A DNA stretch of 64,000 bases, taken from Przewalskia tangutica (taxonomy: Eukaryota > Streptophyta > Magnoliopsida > Solanales > Solanaceae). A model generated the notes under the pieces. That model was not told the origin of the DNA and ran no database searches. It saw only the letters and a program-made list of their open reading frames with translations. Shown piece after piece: positions 34,528 through 45,502 of this stretch. The position numbers were made by a program, and so were the translations under genes. Location: assembly GCA_029844215.1 (NCBI GenBank), contig CM056724.1, positions 3,094,307-3,158,306 on the forward strand, given 5' to 3'. Each line of letters opens with the position of its first letter. Within the stretch, counting starts at the first letter, position 1.

Positions 34528-35722
34528 ATGGCTACTCCAGAAGAAAACATTGAAACTGCACCACCACCGGAGGAGGCGGTAGCTGCTGCCGTTGATGGAA
34601 TATCTAAGGAAATCAAGGTAATAACTTATCACCTTTTTGGAATATCTTAACCAGGCATGACATTTTTGTAGCTATATTATTAAGAGTTACATGGTTGATG
34701 GAATAAAGATAATAATTTCGAGATAAGTAATAAGTTGCAAGATTAATTACTCTAGTCATTAAGTAACTATTACTACTCAAAAGCTTATATTTGTTTATCA
34801 AAAGCTTGTCAAACATCATATTATTTCTTGCTACGGTAATTATATAACATGATATGAAGTCAATTATTACAACAACAATATCTGATATGAAGTCAATTAT
34901 TAGAACAAAGATATCTATATGAAGTCAATTATTACAATAATGATATTTGTATAATGAGTATTCTTTTCATAGCAGCAGTATTAACAAATATATTTCGGTA
35001 GTTTATTTTTCGTCGATTTCGTTTCTTGTGCTTTGGTTATCACATTTGTTATTGATGTTATTGTTTCTTTTTCATGAATGCTATCTACTGCTTTCCGTAA
35101 CAGTTGTTATGTATGCTTCATTTCGGTATTTAATTTCTTTTTTTCAAACTATTTTAAATACTTTTCTTGAGCCCTTTCAAAAAATAATTTCTCTACCTTC
35201 ACGAGGTAGGATAATGTCGTAGGGTAAGGTCTGAGTACACTCTACCATTCTCAGTTCCAACTTGTGGAATTTCAATGATATATTATCGTTTTATTTTAGT
35301 TATCAATCTATGGTAACCGTCTTTCTTTATTCAAATTTGACATCGATAATGTGAGCAACCTCATAAATGTGAACGATACGAATTCATTTAAATATGTGAA
35401 AATAATTTTTTAAAAAAATAGAAACGCTTTGAAATGTTTTTTCTTGAACTGAGGGTCTATTGGAAATACCTTTTAAAGTAGGGTACCCTCTTCAGATTCC
35501 ACTTGTGTGATTACACTACACTGCTTATGTAATTGTTGAATTAATTACAATTTTGTTTGATTTTCTTGTTCTCTAAATTTCCATAATTTGTAGAAGGAAG
35601 AGGAAGAAGGACCACTCAAATCAATCCTTTTGATATCAGGGGGTGTAATAGCTGCCATTGGTGCAATTATTGCCATTATTAAGAAGGTCAAAGAGGAACT
35701 TAAGAACTCCAAAGAAGCTTGA
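34528..35722 (+). CDS. Small single-pass membrane protein, 72 residues, function unknown
   Basis: Two exons, 34528-34617 and 35594-35722, are joined by a 976-bp intron with an AAG|GTAATA donor and a TTTGTAG| acceptor, phase 0. The ATG lies in the context GTAAAATGGCT, good for plants. The product begins MATPEENIETAPPPEEAVAA, acidic and Pro/Ala-rich. It then has a charged KKEEEEGPLK segment and a hydrophobic stretch (SILLISGGVIAAIGAIIAII, about residues 40-59), and ends with the basic/acidic tail KKVKEELKNSKEA. The architecture suggests a tail-anchored or single-pass organelle membrane protein. A poly(A) signal AATAAA occurs at 35811-35816. I do not recognise the family, and the exons are too short for a simple ORF scan, so support rests on splice phase and composition. 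Confidence 0.72.
35195..35275 (+). mobile_element. SINE-like fragment in the intron of the 72-residue protein gene
   Basis: CTTCACGAGGTAGGATAATG, then GGGTAAGGTCTGAGTACACT and CCAACTTGTGGAATTTCA, is the reverse-orientation, diverged form of the family at 4985-5083. Confidence 0.5.
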
Positions 35723-35829
35723 AATGTAGATCATCCTTCATATTCTACATTTGCATCTGTATTTTGTAAAATTTATTTTTGAAGACCCTAAACTATCTTT
35801 AAGGGAAATGAATAAATTTCATATGCTTT

Positions 35830-37500
35830 TATTATGATGTTCTGCTTGTACAAAATCTTTTAGCTCTTAGGTTAATGGCTATAGTATTATTTTTATGATA
35901 TTTAGGTGGAGTTAAATGACTTTTTTAGTTACGGGAAACTGTTTTAAGAACTTTCTGTAACACGTTAAGTTGTAATTCTTAGGTTGTTAGGCAAAATGAA
36001 TTGACTTTAAAAGGAAAAAAAAAATAACGACTCGCTATTTATTTATTTTTTTAAAATGGGGTAGAGGAATTGGGAAAGGGATTATAAGGAGAGGCGTCGA
36101 ACTCTCACCTTATCTCTCACCAATAAAGTAAAAGTTCATGTAGTCAACCAACTTAGTTTTCTTCTATAACTATCTATTCTCTTCGATTTAAACAAGTGTT
36201 TATTTAGTCTTTAGCATACCCTTACGAAAATTCTAATTCCTAGGGAAAAATAAGTATTTAGACTAAATTACTCTTAGATATTGAGACCTGATGATTTAGC
36301 CTTTAATAAGAGCGAAATTAAAAAAAATAAAGTTAAGTTCTTAATTTTGTATATATATGTTAAGTTAATTATATATATTTATTACATAAGGTGTAGGAAA
36401 AGGGGAAATGGAGAGGATATTACAACGTGGAGAAGTGAAAGTTTAGGCAGTCAACCTAATGAACTACTAAATTACTACTATCTATATATATTAGATGTTA
36501 AATCCTTGATTTCTCGGTGATCTACTCCTTCATATTTTGGATAACTTTCTCCATTGCAAACATAGGCGAAGATATTTCAGCCTAATTTTTAATCGATGTA
36601 TCATACTAACAAAAAGGTATTGCAAAGTCGCAGACGTGCGGACAATCCTGCAAATATGTATTAAATGGTGGTGGCATTGTCAGCCAAAGTCAACACTACA
36701 TCGTGGCTACAAGATATTTTCTTACTATCCCACCACTAATCTTATACCCGCAGTTTCACACTGAAAGTCAAGAAGGTCTCTAACAAAAATAATTTCATAT
36801 TCAAAACTCAAACCGAACCCTCTCATTAAGGGCAAAGTACTTACCACTCCACCGCAACTTTTATGGTTATAGAAGATATATTAGCACTTAACAAGTTCAA
36901 ATATTACGAGGGACAAGCTATGCACTATAACTCAGAAAGACACTGGATTAGACAAAATCTACAAAGATTGTATCCAACAAAAGCCTATTTAGAAAAGATT
37001 TTATTTAACAGCTCCAATGCAAGATCAAAGAGCATCATCATATGTCATTTGATTGCAGGTCTTTCTAAAATATGAACAATAGTTATTACACCTGTAACAT
37101 TAATGCAACCTTCGAACGCAAAATAGAAGTCCTTTGTTTAGCCAAAAAAAAGATAAACAAGAACAGAGACGGGAAGATTGTGGTATTGAATCACAAACCA
37201 TGGAAGGAAGCAGATGAGAGAAAAAGGAGCAACTACCACCTCTGAGATGGATGGCTATTGAACTGCATTCTTTCCATGGTATAAACAGGTAAAGGGCGTA
37301 CTACATTTTAAGGTGAAAAAAGTAACTTTACCATTAAACGAGAGAAATTCTTCTCTAAAGCAACAAGTGATCATGTTTAAGCAACACACAGAGAACATCA
37401 TCCAGTTAAGCAGTTGTAAAATTTACATCTGCTCTAGAGATTTTGTACATCAAGCCGGTGGAAAACCATACAAAAGGAAAAGAGAAGAAAGGGTAATCTT
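35830..37500. other. Intergenic DNA between two convergent genes
   Basis: I see no convincing gene. Short open frames at 36281-36764 and 36863-37075 lack any family resemblance or repeated codon pattern. The right part (about 37090-37560) may contain the 3' UTR of the minus-strand gene ending at 37564. Confidence 0.55.
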
Positions 37501-37563
37501 TCTCAAACATGAGTTTGCTTTATTTATTTTTTTCTTTTAAGGAGTTGTCAATTAAGAGATACT

Positions 37564-40500
37564 TCAATCCTGCACTTCTTCTGTCTTCTTGTCCTTCGAC
37601 AGCATGTACCAACCCAAAGCACCAACACCGGTAACCAGTCCAGCTAGAACACCATAGTTGCGGTAATTGTCATTTGATACCCCGGGTGTTGAAGCCTGGG
37701 CACTTGGTGCAGCATCAGCTACTGACCCTGAGCCACCAGCGCTAGTTGCAGCTTGATCTTCTGGCTTGGGACCCTGAGGAAGATCATTATCATAAGCAGA
37801 AATTACACGGGGTCAGAATGAACTCAAGATGGACCAAAGTCAAGAGACACGACAAATAGCCCTAACACCCCCCCCCCCCCATCTCATTTTTTGTTTTTTC
37901 CTTTAGGTGCATTAAGCTAAGAGCTTTTTAGTACTTGACTTGGTTTAACATCGAATATCATTGAACTAGGTTAGAGTATCTTGATTTGTTGAATTGAGCA
38001 ATTTATTTTGTTACCCATGCTGCCATGCATTTCATTTCTTTATCCAACCTCAGATAAGTTAATATCAAAAGTTGGAGAGCCCATTCTATGTCAACTAAAG
38101 TCTGCTCAATGCTCATATGAACTGTGAACATCTCACGATTAGGGGTGCACAATTTTCGGTCCGGACCGAAAAATCGGACCGGACCGACCCTCTTTGGACC
38201 GGACCGAACCGGACCGAGATTATCGGTCCGGTCTTCGGTCCTTAAAAAAACTTATTTCGGTTTTCGGTCCGGTCCGGTCCGGTCCAGGGTCGGTCCGGTC
38301 CGGACCGAATTTTTTAATTTTTTTTTTTATAATATATATAATTTATATAATTCCTAATATATATAATATATTTAATATATATAATTCCTAATTTTCTAAA
38401 TTCCTAATATATATAATTTCTAATATATATAATATATATAATTTCTAATATATATAATATATATAATTTCTAATATATATAATATATATAATTCCTAATA
38501 TATATAATATATATAATTCCTAATTTTCTAAATTCCTAATATATAATATATATATAATTCCGGGTCGGGTTCCGGGGCCCGTTTTATTTTTTAAAATTGA
38601 ATTACCAATACTGAAATTGACATTCTCGGACGCGGTGCCACGAAATATTTACGTTGAAATCTATTGTACATCGCAAGATATTTAAATTTGAAAATGGGAA
38701 AAACGTACGATTTGGGGAAAAGAGAAATTGAGGGGCAAGATGAGCGCTTTTGGAGAAATCGACGAATCAAACCGCTTACGCAGTTTGGCCACCCCGTGAT
38801 CGAAAAATACGCGAAATCAAAAAATAAAATAGGTAAAACGGACGTCCGAGCGCAAAGTTATGACCATATAAAGTTTGATCAATTTACAACCTATATTTGA
38901 TATGTCAATACGTCCGGGCTGGCTGGGGGGCTGGCTGGGGGCTGGCGGGGGGGCTGCCTGGGGGGCTGGGGGGACTGGGGGCTGGCTGGGGCCTGGGGAG
39001 TGGGGGGACTGCCTGGGGAGGGGGGGGGGGATTCGGTCCTCGGTCCAGTTGACCCGGACCGGACCGGACCGAGAAATTCGGTCCGGTCTTCGGTCCGGAG
39101 AATCCGAAGATTCGGTCTTCGGTCCGGTCCGGTCCGGTCCTGACCCTTTGTGCACCCCTACTCACGATTCATGACATTGCACAAGTAGGTCACTGTCAAA
39201 CGGGAAATAACCATTTCAAGACTTGAAATGGTGGGTTCTATGCACATAAGTAGTCAATAACCTCTCCAGGCTATTATCAGAACAGAACAGTCAATCTGTC
39301 TGATAGAGAAGGCAGTCACGAAAGAGAAGGCGATAACCTTCAGGACAAAGAGACAAAAACTGTTGCAGGGAATCTCGTAATCAACACATAATGTGGTAGA
39401 GTGGAGAGTATGATAAGCAACAAACATGTAGCAACATGGTGACATCTTAGTGACTCGTTAGACTTCTTTTCTAGCGTATACAAAATGGAACCAACAACTA
39501 CGCCTCAGACTCAATCAAGATGAGGTCTGCTATATGAATCTCCACTTCTTCATTTAAGTTAATTTCATATCATTATCATACTAAATAAATACAAGTGAAA
39601 AATAAGTGAAAAATATATATATAGTAGTAGTTCTCTAAAAACTGAATCAGCAAAAGGCTATTTTGATAACACCAATTAATATTTGGTAACCCCTAGTCTT
39701 AACCTCATATCCCCTCTTCGTAGTTGCAAATTCTCAACCAACGAGTGAAATTATCAAGGGTGAAGACACACCTAAAGAGAAGAGACACGGAGTTGGATGA
39801 AAGGCGAAGCATAATGAATCGCTAAATATGTCAAAATTCACATACCTTGCGTGCCAGCTTCTCCAGCTTCTCCTTCTCCATTTTCTGTAAAGTGGAAAAA
39901 CTACCATTTAGATAAGACGAGAAAGCATACTTTCTACATATCTCATGACTGAACACTTCAGATCTACTTATGATCCAAAAACAGCAAAGTGCATAAGGAA
40001 AATAAAAGAATGCACGGCATTTACTATGAATGATTGCCTCAATACCCACAAGAAAGAAAGAAAAATATGTGACTCTAGCAATATGTTGGTTTGCAACAAA
40101 AACTACAAAACAGAACTAACATAAAAGTTCTTTCCTACTTTCGAACCAAAGGATAAAAAAGGAAGTTAAGTGACAGAATTTAGCAGTGTGTACATTTTAA
40201 CTGTAAAAAAAAGTGCCTTCATCCATGATACCTGTGGATATGTTGATAATATTTTGGGTATGAAAAGGAAGAAACAGAGATATGAGACATCGAAATTGAA
40301 CTTAGGAAGCAAGACTGTAAACATACTGCATGCAAATGGTAAATGAGCATACGAGATTATGAGAAAAATGGAACATCTAAAAGAAAGCAAAACCATGACC
40401 CATTGCATCAAATAGAGTAATAACCAACAAAATGCAACAAAATATTTAGCATTATCAAAATGAAAAGGTAAACTTGCAGTAAGTGCACAAGTCAGGGAAT

Positions 40501-40654
40501 GTTGTTTTAATAAGGAATTCAGGTAAGTCATAAATCACAATTAAAAAATTACCTTGATGTAGACATTTTCAGCAGCTTTTTCCTCCTCGTTTAACACCTT
40601 GCCACTGCTTGAGAGCCTACGAGAAACATATCTGAAAACATTCCTGGCTGCCAT
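37564..40654 (-). CDS. Small mitochondrial protein, At2g27730 type (plant complex I accessory subunit P2-like)
   Basis: Three exons on the minus strand (40553-40654, 39846-39884, 37564-37773) give a 116-residue protein. Donors are AAG|GTAATT and AAG|GTATGT, acceptors TACAG| and CTCAG|, all phase 0. The start MAARNVFRYVSRRLSSSGKV is Arg/Ser-rich, like a mitochondrial presequence. VLNEEEKAAENVYIK and KMEKEKLEKLARK form a charged, helical, IF1-like segment. A Ser/Ala-rich linker leads to a membrane stretch (NYGVLAGLVTGVGALGWYML) and a short charged tail. Sequence and layout match Arabidopsis At2g27730, which has been annotated as an ATPase-inhibitor-like protein and found as subunit P2 of plant respiratory complex I in the inner membrane. 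Intron 2 carries a 1-kb hAT element. A non-coding 5' exon is likely at about 41461-41500. Confidence 0.88.
38140..39160. mobile_element. Non-autonomous hAT element, 1,021 bp, in intron 2 of the complex I P2-like gene
   Basis: The ends TAGGGGTGCACAA and TTGTGCACCCCTA are perfect inverted repeats, flanked by a perfect 8-bp duplication CTCACGAT (38132-38139, 39161-39168). Just inside each end, tens of bases of GGTCCGGACCG-type sequence are arranged as complementary blocks, so the arms can pair further. The middle has an AT-rich TAATATATATAATT repeat (38330-38560) and a G-rich GGCTGGCTGGGG tract (38915-39030). No transposase is present; proline-rich frames across the G-rich tract are not genes. 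It shares family with 9047-9159. Confidence 0.95.
38915..39030 (+). repeat. G-rich tract with quadruplex potential inside the hAT element
   Basis: Runs of three to twelve G separated by CT, ACT or CTGGCT (for example GGGGGGCTGGCTGGGGGCTG) make this a strong candidate for G-quadruplex formation on the plus strand, which is the non-template orientation opposite to the host gene. Confidence 0.8.
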
Positions 40655-41500
40655 TTTGTCGTCTCAAAATCTTCCTGTAATTAACATTCAAATAAAATGG
40701 ATATCAAACGCATTTGAAGAATTATGAAACCATGTCAATCAGTCACTTGCCATACCAAAATCAGTTTAACAAGATAGCTAGGCCAGAGGAAAACTGTGCT
40801 GCCATATGATCCTAATTCCCAATGTATGCACATATAATCAATGACATTCACAAACAAGGCTACAACCTGTGGTCCTACCAGTAGGGAATTATGTGTACTT
40901 TTCAATAGCCTAGTCCGAACAAAAATAGAATGTCAGGCACCCATACCTACAACAGCTATAGTACAAACTCCTGCTTCGAAAATCTGTTTGGATGATCTAA
41001 TTACAGAGAAGGTCATAGTTTCTCGGAGAATGAATACAGGAACAGCCATAGTATTCATCAAGTATTCGACATACATATTAATTCCAGATGGGCAAATGTG
41101 CAAAGGAAATCGCAGTTAAAAAACCGCAACCATTTCAAACTGACAAATACCTGGCATTCAATTATCCTTACACTTTTTTTATGACAAGAGACCCGCAGCC
41201 GCTACCCTTTGGGTGCGCAGAGGGTAAATCCACACAGGAGATATAACTCGCAATAGGCAAGCTCCGTGAGACAAACTCGACTCAAAAGGCAAAATCCCCT
41301 GCTGTCTACGACAGCTGGGTTTCGAACCTGAGACCTCCATTAGGGTCGACTCAAAAGGAAAAAACTCTACTAAACGACACCGCATCAAGTAATGCAAGTA
41401 TTATGATGAAATGAAACCCTAAAACCTAGAAAAGAGAGATGAATAGTGTTTCTCACTCACCTCTGTTGTTTCAGGTCGTAGTGAGTGATGCTTTGCTGTC
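40655..41500 (-). promoter_or_regulatory. 5' UTR, leader intron and promoter side of the complex I P2-like gene
   Basis: Immediately before the ATG the minus strand reads AATTACAG|GAAGATTTTGAGACGAC, an acceptor-like site at 40674. Further upstream, CAACAGAG|GTGAGTGAG at 41461 is a strong donor. A leader intron of about 786 bp (40675-41460) with a 5' non-coding exon to roughly 41500 is therefore likely. A SINE lies in this leader intron. Confidence 0.45.
41180..41400 (-). mobile_element. tRNA-derived SINE in the leader region of the complex I P2-like gene
   Basis: On the minus strand a B-box GGTTCGAAACC follows GAGGTCTCA, with an A-box-like GTCGTTTAGTAGAG about 40 bases upstream. The body continues through TGAGTCGAGTTTGTCTCACG and GTGTGGATTTACCCTCTGCG to an A-run at 41174-41180. 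It has the structure of a Solanaceae SINE. Confidence 0.72.
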
Positions 41501-42324
41501 TATTTGGGGGTTTTATTTACCTTTCCCCCAAAACACCATTCGTTATGTGGGCCGTTTGTTATTTGCTTAGGGCCTAGACCAAGGCCAATTCGCAGGAATA
41601 CCCTCCAATTTAATTTTTTGTTCCTAAAAATGACATCTTTAATTTTTGTCCTTCGTCTAAATTTTTTGAATTTCGGGTTCAAACCCTCGCTCAAACAAAA
41701 ACAAAAAAAAAATATAAGGTAGAGTTTGCCTATAAATTATGTCTGAAGGAAGAGTGGAGCAAACTCACCTTAAAGACAGAGTTTGCCTTAATCTAAACTC
41801 AACCTTGCGAATTTTTTTTAATTTTTGATTGAACAAGAATTCCAACCCGAAACCGTAGAATATTTTTTAGTGAAGAGAAAAAATTAAAGAGTTTAAATTT
41901 GAGGACCGACAAGGCCACGACACACACATACCCACTATATACTTCTGCAAACCTCTAAGAATAATAATATACATCAACAAGTCAGAACATGGCAAAATGC
42001 TAGTAACGTATATGACAGTACCTAAGACTATTGTACGGTAACTCCGAGAGAGAGGAGTGAGTCAGCCATAGTTGGACCGGTTACCTACTAAGGAGGAGCA
42101 TCATTATATTTATATGTACCTGCAGGCATAAACATAGTGCTCCAGAGAAGGGCATCAGTACGAAATATGTAGGGCAGGTAACATATATAAACATGAGATA
42201 TAACATAAAAGATATGGAGATAAGAGTCAACCTGGAACTCCTAATAGCCTATGGGGCTTACTTTGTCACAATCATATATATATATATGTCTGTAAAAATC
42301 ATGTCATTCTATAGGGAAAATCAT
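41501..42324. other. Intergenic repetitive DNA, no gene seen
   Basis: Contains dispersed-repeat-like sequence such as AGAGTTTGCCT repeated near 41722 and 41781. A stretch near 42040-42250 (CGGTTACCTACTAAGGAG, GGCATCAGTACGAAATATG) resembles LTR-retrotransposon debris I cannot place. Confidence 0.45.
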
Positions 42325-44250
42325 ATCATGTGGAAAAACTTGAGACTTTTTAGATAAAGGAAAGGTTCACAAAAAATTAGAAAATAACATATAATAACGG
42401 TGGCCCAAAGAGCTTAAAACGGGAGATGTCCACAAACCACTATGAATAACATCAAATAACAATAAAGTACTAGAATTTGATGCTACAAACGGTAATTTAA
42501 TATGTTTCCCAAACAGACAAGAAACAAATATTAGTACTACACGTACTATTACATTCAATAAAACTATTATTTTTAAGATAGGAAAGAACAGACGCCACCG
42601 GATGACCCAAAAGTGCATGCCACAAGGAATGTGCTAGAGCGACAAACGTTGACGATATGGCTTGATTAGTGAAAGTGGTGGTGATTGGATAAAACTCTAC
42701 CCGGCTATTACATCTCATTAGAGGTATTCCCGTCGTCGTGAAATCCTTCACAGAAAATCCAAAAGGGTCAAAGTCAACAGAAACTCAATTATAAGTGATA
42801 ATTTTTTTAACATAATTCAAATTTTTAATTAAGTGAGAAGCATGAAGGACATTTTTCAAGACTAAATGTGGGTTTGGGGGAGATAAATTTGTGTGACCAT
42901 AATCACGAATTGGAATTGAATTACCATTATCAACAATTATGCCACAATTTTTGCTCAAATTAAACTAAGATGAGAGATTACCTGGCGCGCACGTCATATG
43001 AGAAATGGCCCCGATATCCATGTAATAATTTACGTATGCATGATGTAATCTAAGTGCATGCATCACTGCCTCGATATCCGTGAGGGTAAGAACTATCGAT
43101 GGGTCCGCAATAGAGAATGCTCACGAGATCGAGGTCCAAGCACGCCACCGCCGCCATTATTCACCGCCCAAGCCAGTTTGTCTTTGTAGGTAATCGGGCA
43201 TAGCCCAAGTGAAGCACGCCGCCCACGATACGCCTGTACATCGCCAGCGCCCGTGCTCGCCGCCACGAAGTTCAGTGTCCTGGTGTCTTTCTTGCCGCTA
43301 CCACCCGCCGGTCTACCACCACTGCTACTGCGGTCGTCGCAGTTTTTGCCATAATGTTTCCGATTTTGGCCCTTTTTGTCGCCACAATTGTTACTATTTT
43401 GGCTAGAATTGTCCGAGAATGAGCGAGGGTCATCAGACGTGGCTACCATCACGACGAAATTGGCTCAAGTTGCCATTTTTTAGCCAACTCGGCTACTTCT
43501 AAAGTGAGCATGAAATGTGCTTGATAGAATGACGGGAGATGATTTCTTTGACGAATAAGAGTTTCATCGCCATTATAAGCCTCGGATATGTCTGCAACCA
43601 TCTGAAGAACAATACGATCATTCATGACGGGCGCACCAACGTTCTTGAATTGATCTGACAACTTCTTGAGCCTTTTACAATAGACGGAGACATTCGAAAA
43701 ATACTCTATGTTGATGTTGGAGAGTTTTTGCTCAAGGGTCACGACACAATTTTTGTTTTGTTTTGTTGGAATATGTCATGCAACCTATCCCAAGATTCCA
43801 TTGACGTGACATCAGGTTCAATAATAGTGTGCAATAGGTTCGTTGAGATAGTGAAATAAATATATTGGAGTACCGTAGCATCAAGAGTTGCCCACAACTC
43901 TATTTCATCATCGGTTGTAGGCACCTTCTCCTTGCCTTTTGCCGGGATGATGCGATAAAGAACCCATTAGATCGTGAGTGAACTTTAAATAGTTTTTTCC
44001 ACGTCGTGTATTGGACGTTTTCCATCTCAAGAATAATGGGGATGTTGTTCTTGATATTGGAGACTACAAAGGCAGGATGAAAGACGTTCTTTGTAGTAGA
44101 CAATGTGAATGAACAATAGGATAATTAGGGATTCAGGAAAATACAGAAATAATTTGAAGGGAGGTTTTTGGTCGGCCGACAGCCGAAGGTGTAGTAAGGG
44201 CGGAGGAAGCACATAATTGGAGAAGGAATATTTGCCCTAGACTTCTGATA
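42325..44250 (-). pseudogene. Truncated Ty1-copia retrotransposon (gag, protease, start of integrase)
   Basis: On the minus strand, near 44245, TGTATCAGAAG is a degenerate tRNA-iMet primer site. The frames 44103-43900, 43924-43739 and 43742-43449 give the copia Gag (UBN2-type) signature, including NVSVYCKRLKKLSDQFKNVG and HFMLTLEVAELAKKW. A protease block reads YMDIGAISHMT (about 43010), where the usual DTGA has become DIGA. The GAG pre-integrase block has LWHALLGHP (about 42640), followed by FGKHIKLPFVASNSSTLLLF and SSLGHRYYMLF. Homology stops near 42325 inside the integrase, so RT and RNase H are missing. Many stops and frameshifts show it is dead. Any 5' LTR would lie to the right, at about 44251-44440. 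Confidence 0.88.
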
Positions 44251-44491
44251 CAATGAAATAGTATAATCCCTTGATTATCTTCATTAATGAAAATATTTAT
44301 ATACATGATATGCAATATGTAAATATGGAAAATAAATCAACCTTTTTCTAATACAAGACTACTACCATAATTATACATGTACAAAAATTATATTAATTAT
44401 GGTAAGTAAATAACTAAATATACATAGTTTCATGGACCGATATACACGTTATCGTGTATTATCTTTCAAAATGGTCCCTACCACTAAATTA

Positions 44492-44757
44492 CACAAGTAA
44501 TGCGCACCCTCTTATCCTACACCCATCTTCCCCACAAAAAAAAAAAAAACCCTCAAACAAAACCACCCAAAATAACAAAATTCCTTAATATTTTTTTCCA
44601 TTTTCACTCGAACCACCTATAAACCCACACGTTAATAGCGTTGTGTACAATAATTATCCAATTTTCCGATGATCAAGACGCACTAGCAAAGTCAGGGTTA
44701 CCATGGGGAGTAAGTTCACCGTTCGCCACAAAGGACGAGAATGAAAATCCACCAAAT
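44492..44757 (+). pseudogene. Broken copy of the SEC23-like gene's 5' UTR and start of exon 1
   Basis: This stretch aligns with 45345-45625: CATCTTCCCCACAAAAAA, the CCCACRCG.TAAT block, GACCAAGACGCACTAG-like sequence and CTACCATGGGGAGTAA are all present in order. The position of the SEC23 start codon (TAATGGCGG) reads TAATAGCGT, so the start is lost, and several other changes break the frame. Homology fades after AATCCACCAAATTA. It is a truncated, non-functional duplicate lying about 0.86 kb upstream of the real exon. Confidence 0.85.
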
Positions 44758-44945
44758 TAAATAACAATGGATATAAACATTATATTTAAAATAATAATAT
44801 GATATAATGCATGCATTAACTTTGTATAACAACATACTCAGTGAAAGCATATGCACTAAAAGAAAAATCCAAAATTTCAGCAGATTGCAAATTTGGACCA
44901 TCTATGTCATACATGGACTGCTCTCCTAGCTGGAATCCGACGTGC

Positions 44946-45135
44946 AGGGCCGTCCCTGGGGCGGTCAAGGCGGCAACACCGCACGGGTCTCTGCCCCAAT
45001 TTTTTTTTATTAATTTCAAATATTAAGATATGTATTAAACATGCCTCCAATATTATAAGTGGGAGCTGTAGCTTAGCGGTTGAAGATTTCTTTCAAAAAT
45101 CATTAGCAAGCGAGAGGTTACGTGTTCGAATTCAA
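44946..45135. mobile_element. hAT-like element remnant (CAGGGCCGTC end) with tRNA-like box sequences
   Basis: CAGGGCCGTCCCTGGGGCGG matches the terminal motif of the complete element at 54265-54465, but no matching right end was found. Downstream, GTAGCTTAGCGGTTGAAG and GTGTTCGAATTCAA look like pol III A- and B-boxes. The unit is incomplete or composite. Confidence 0.4.
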
Positions 45136-45305
45136 TGAAAACAATTTGTACCAATTTGATGTTTTGTCCAATAATTTTTTAAATATTGATTAATTAGTTA
45201 ATTTTAATTTTATTTTTTATTTTTTATTTTTTATTTTTATGTGAATAAAAAAATGTCATTTTTTCCTCGTACATGGTTACCTTAAAAGTATAGAAACGAC
45301 CTGCT

Positions 45306-45313
45306 GACGTGTC
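45306..45313 (+). promoter_or_regulatory. ABRE/G-box-like element GACGTGTC upstream of the SEC23-like gene
   Basis: GACGTGTC, followed by AACGTG, lies about 190 bp before the ATG. ACGTGTC is the core of ABA-response elements bound by bZIP factors. The match is short, so a role is only a possibility. The broken upstream copy lacks it. Confidence 0.35.
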
Positions 45314-45502
45314 AACGTGCCAAATTAACATTGGCTAATTACAATACACAAGCAGTGCTACAGCCTACACCTACACCATCTTCCCCACAAAAAATTCAAA
45401 AAACAAAACCTCAAAAAAACCCCAAAAATAAAAATCAATTCCTCACTATATTTTTTCATTTTCACTGTCACCACCAAGCACCACTTCTATACCCACGCGC
45501 TA

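Noticed and set aside
38817..39174. Proline- or glycine-rich open frames on both strands
   Set aside because: They arise from the G-rich tract and GGTCCG repeats inside the hAT element.
43209..43406. Plus-strand Cys/His-rich frame that looks like a zinc-finger protein
   Set aside because: It is antisense to the copia Gag relic, whose minus-strand Gly/Ser/Asn-rich segment produces it.
45061..45130. tRNA-like A- and B-box sequence
   Set aside because: No cloverleaf or anticodon arm can be formed; it fits a repeat remnant better than a tRNA gene.
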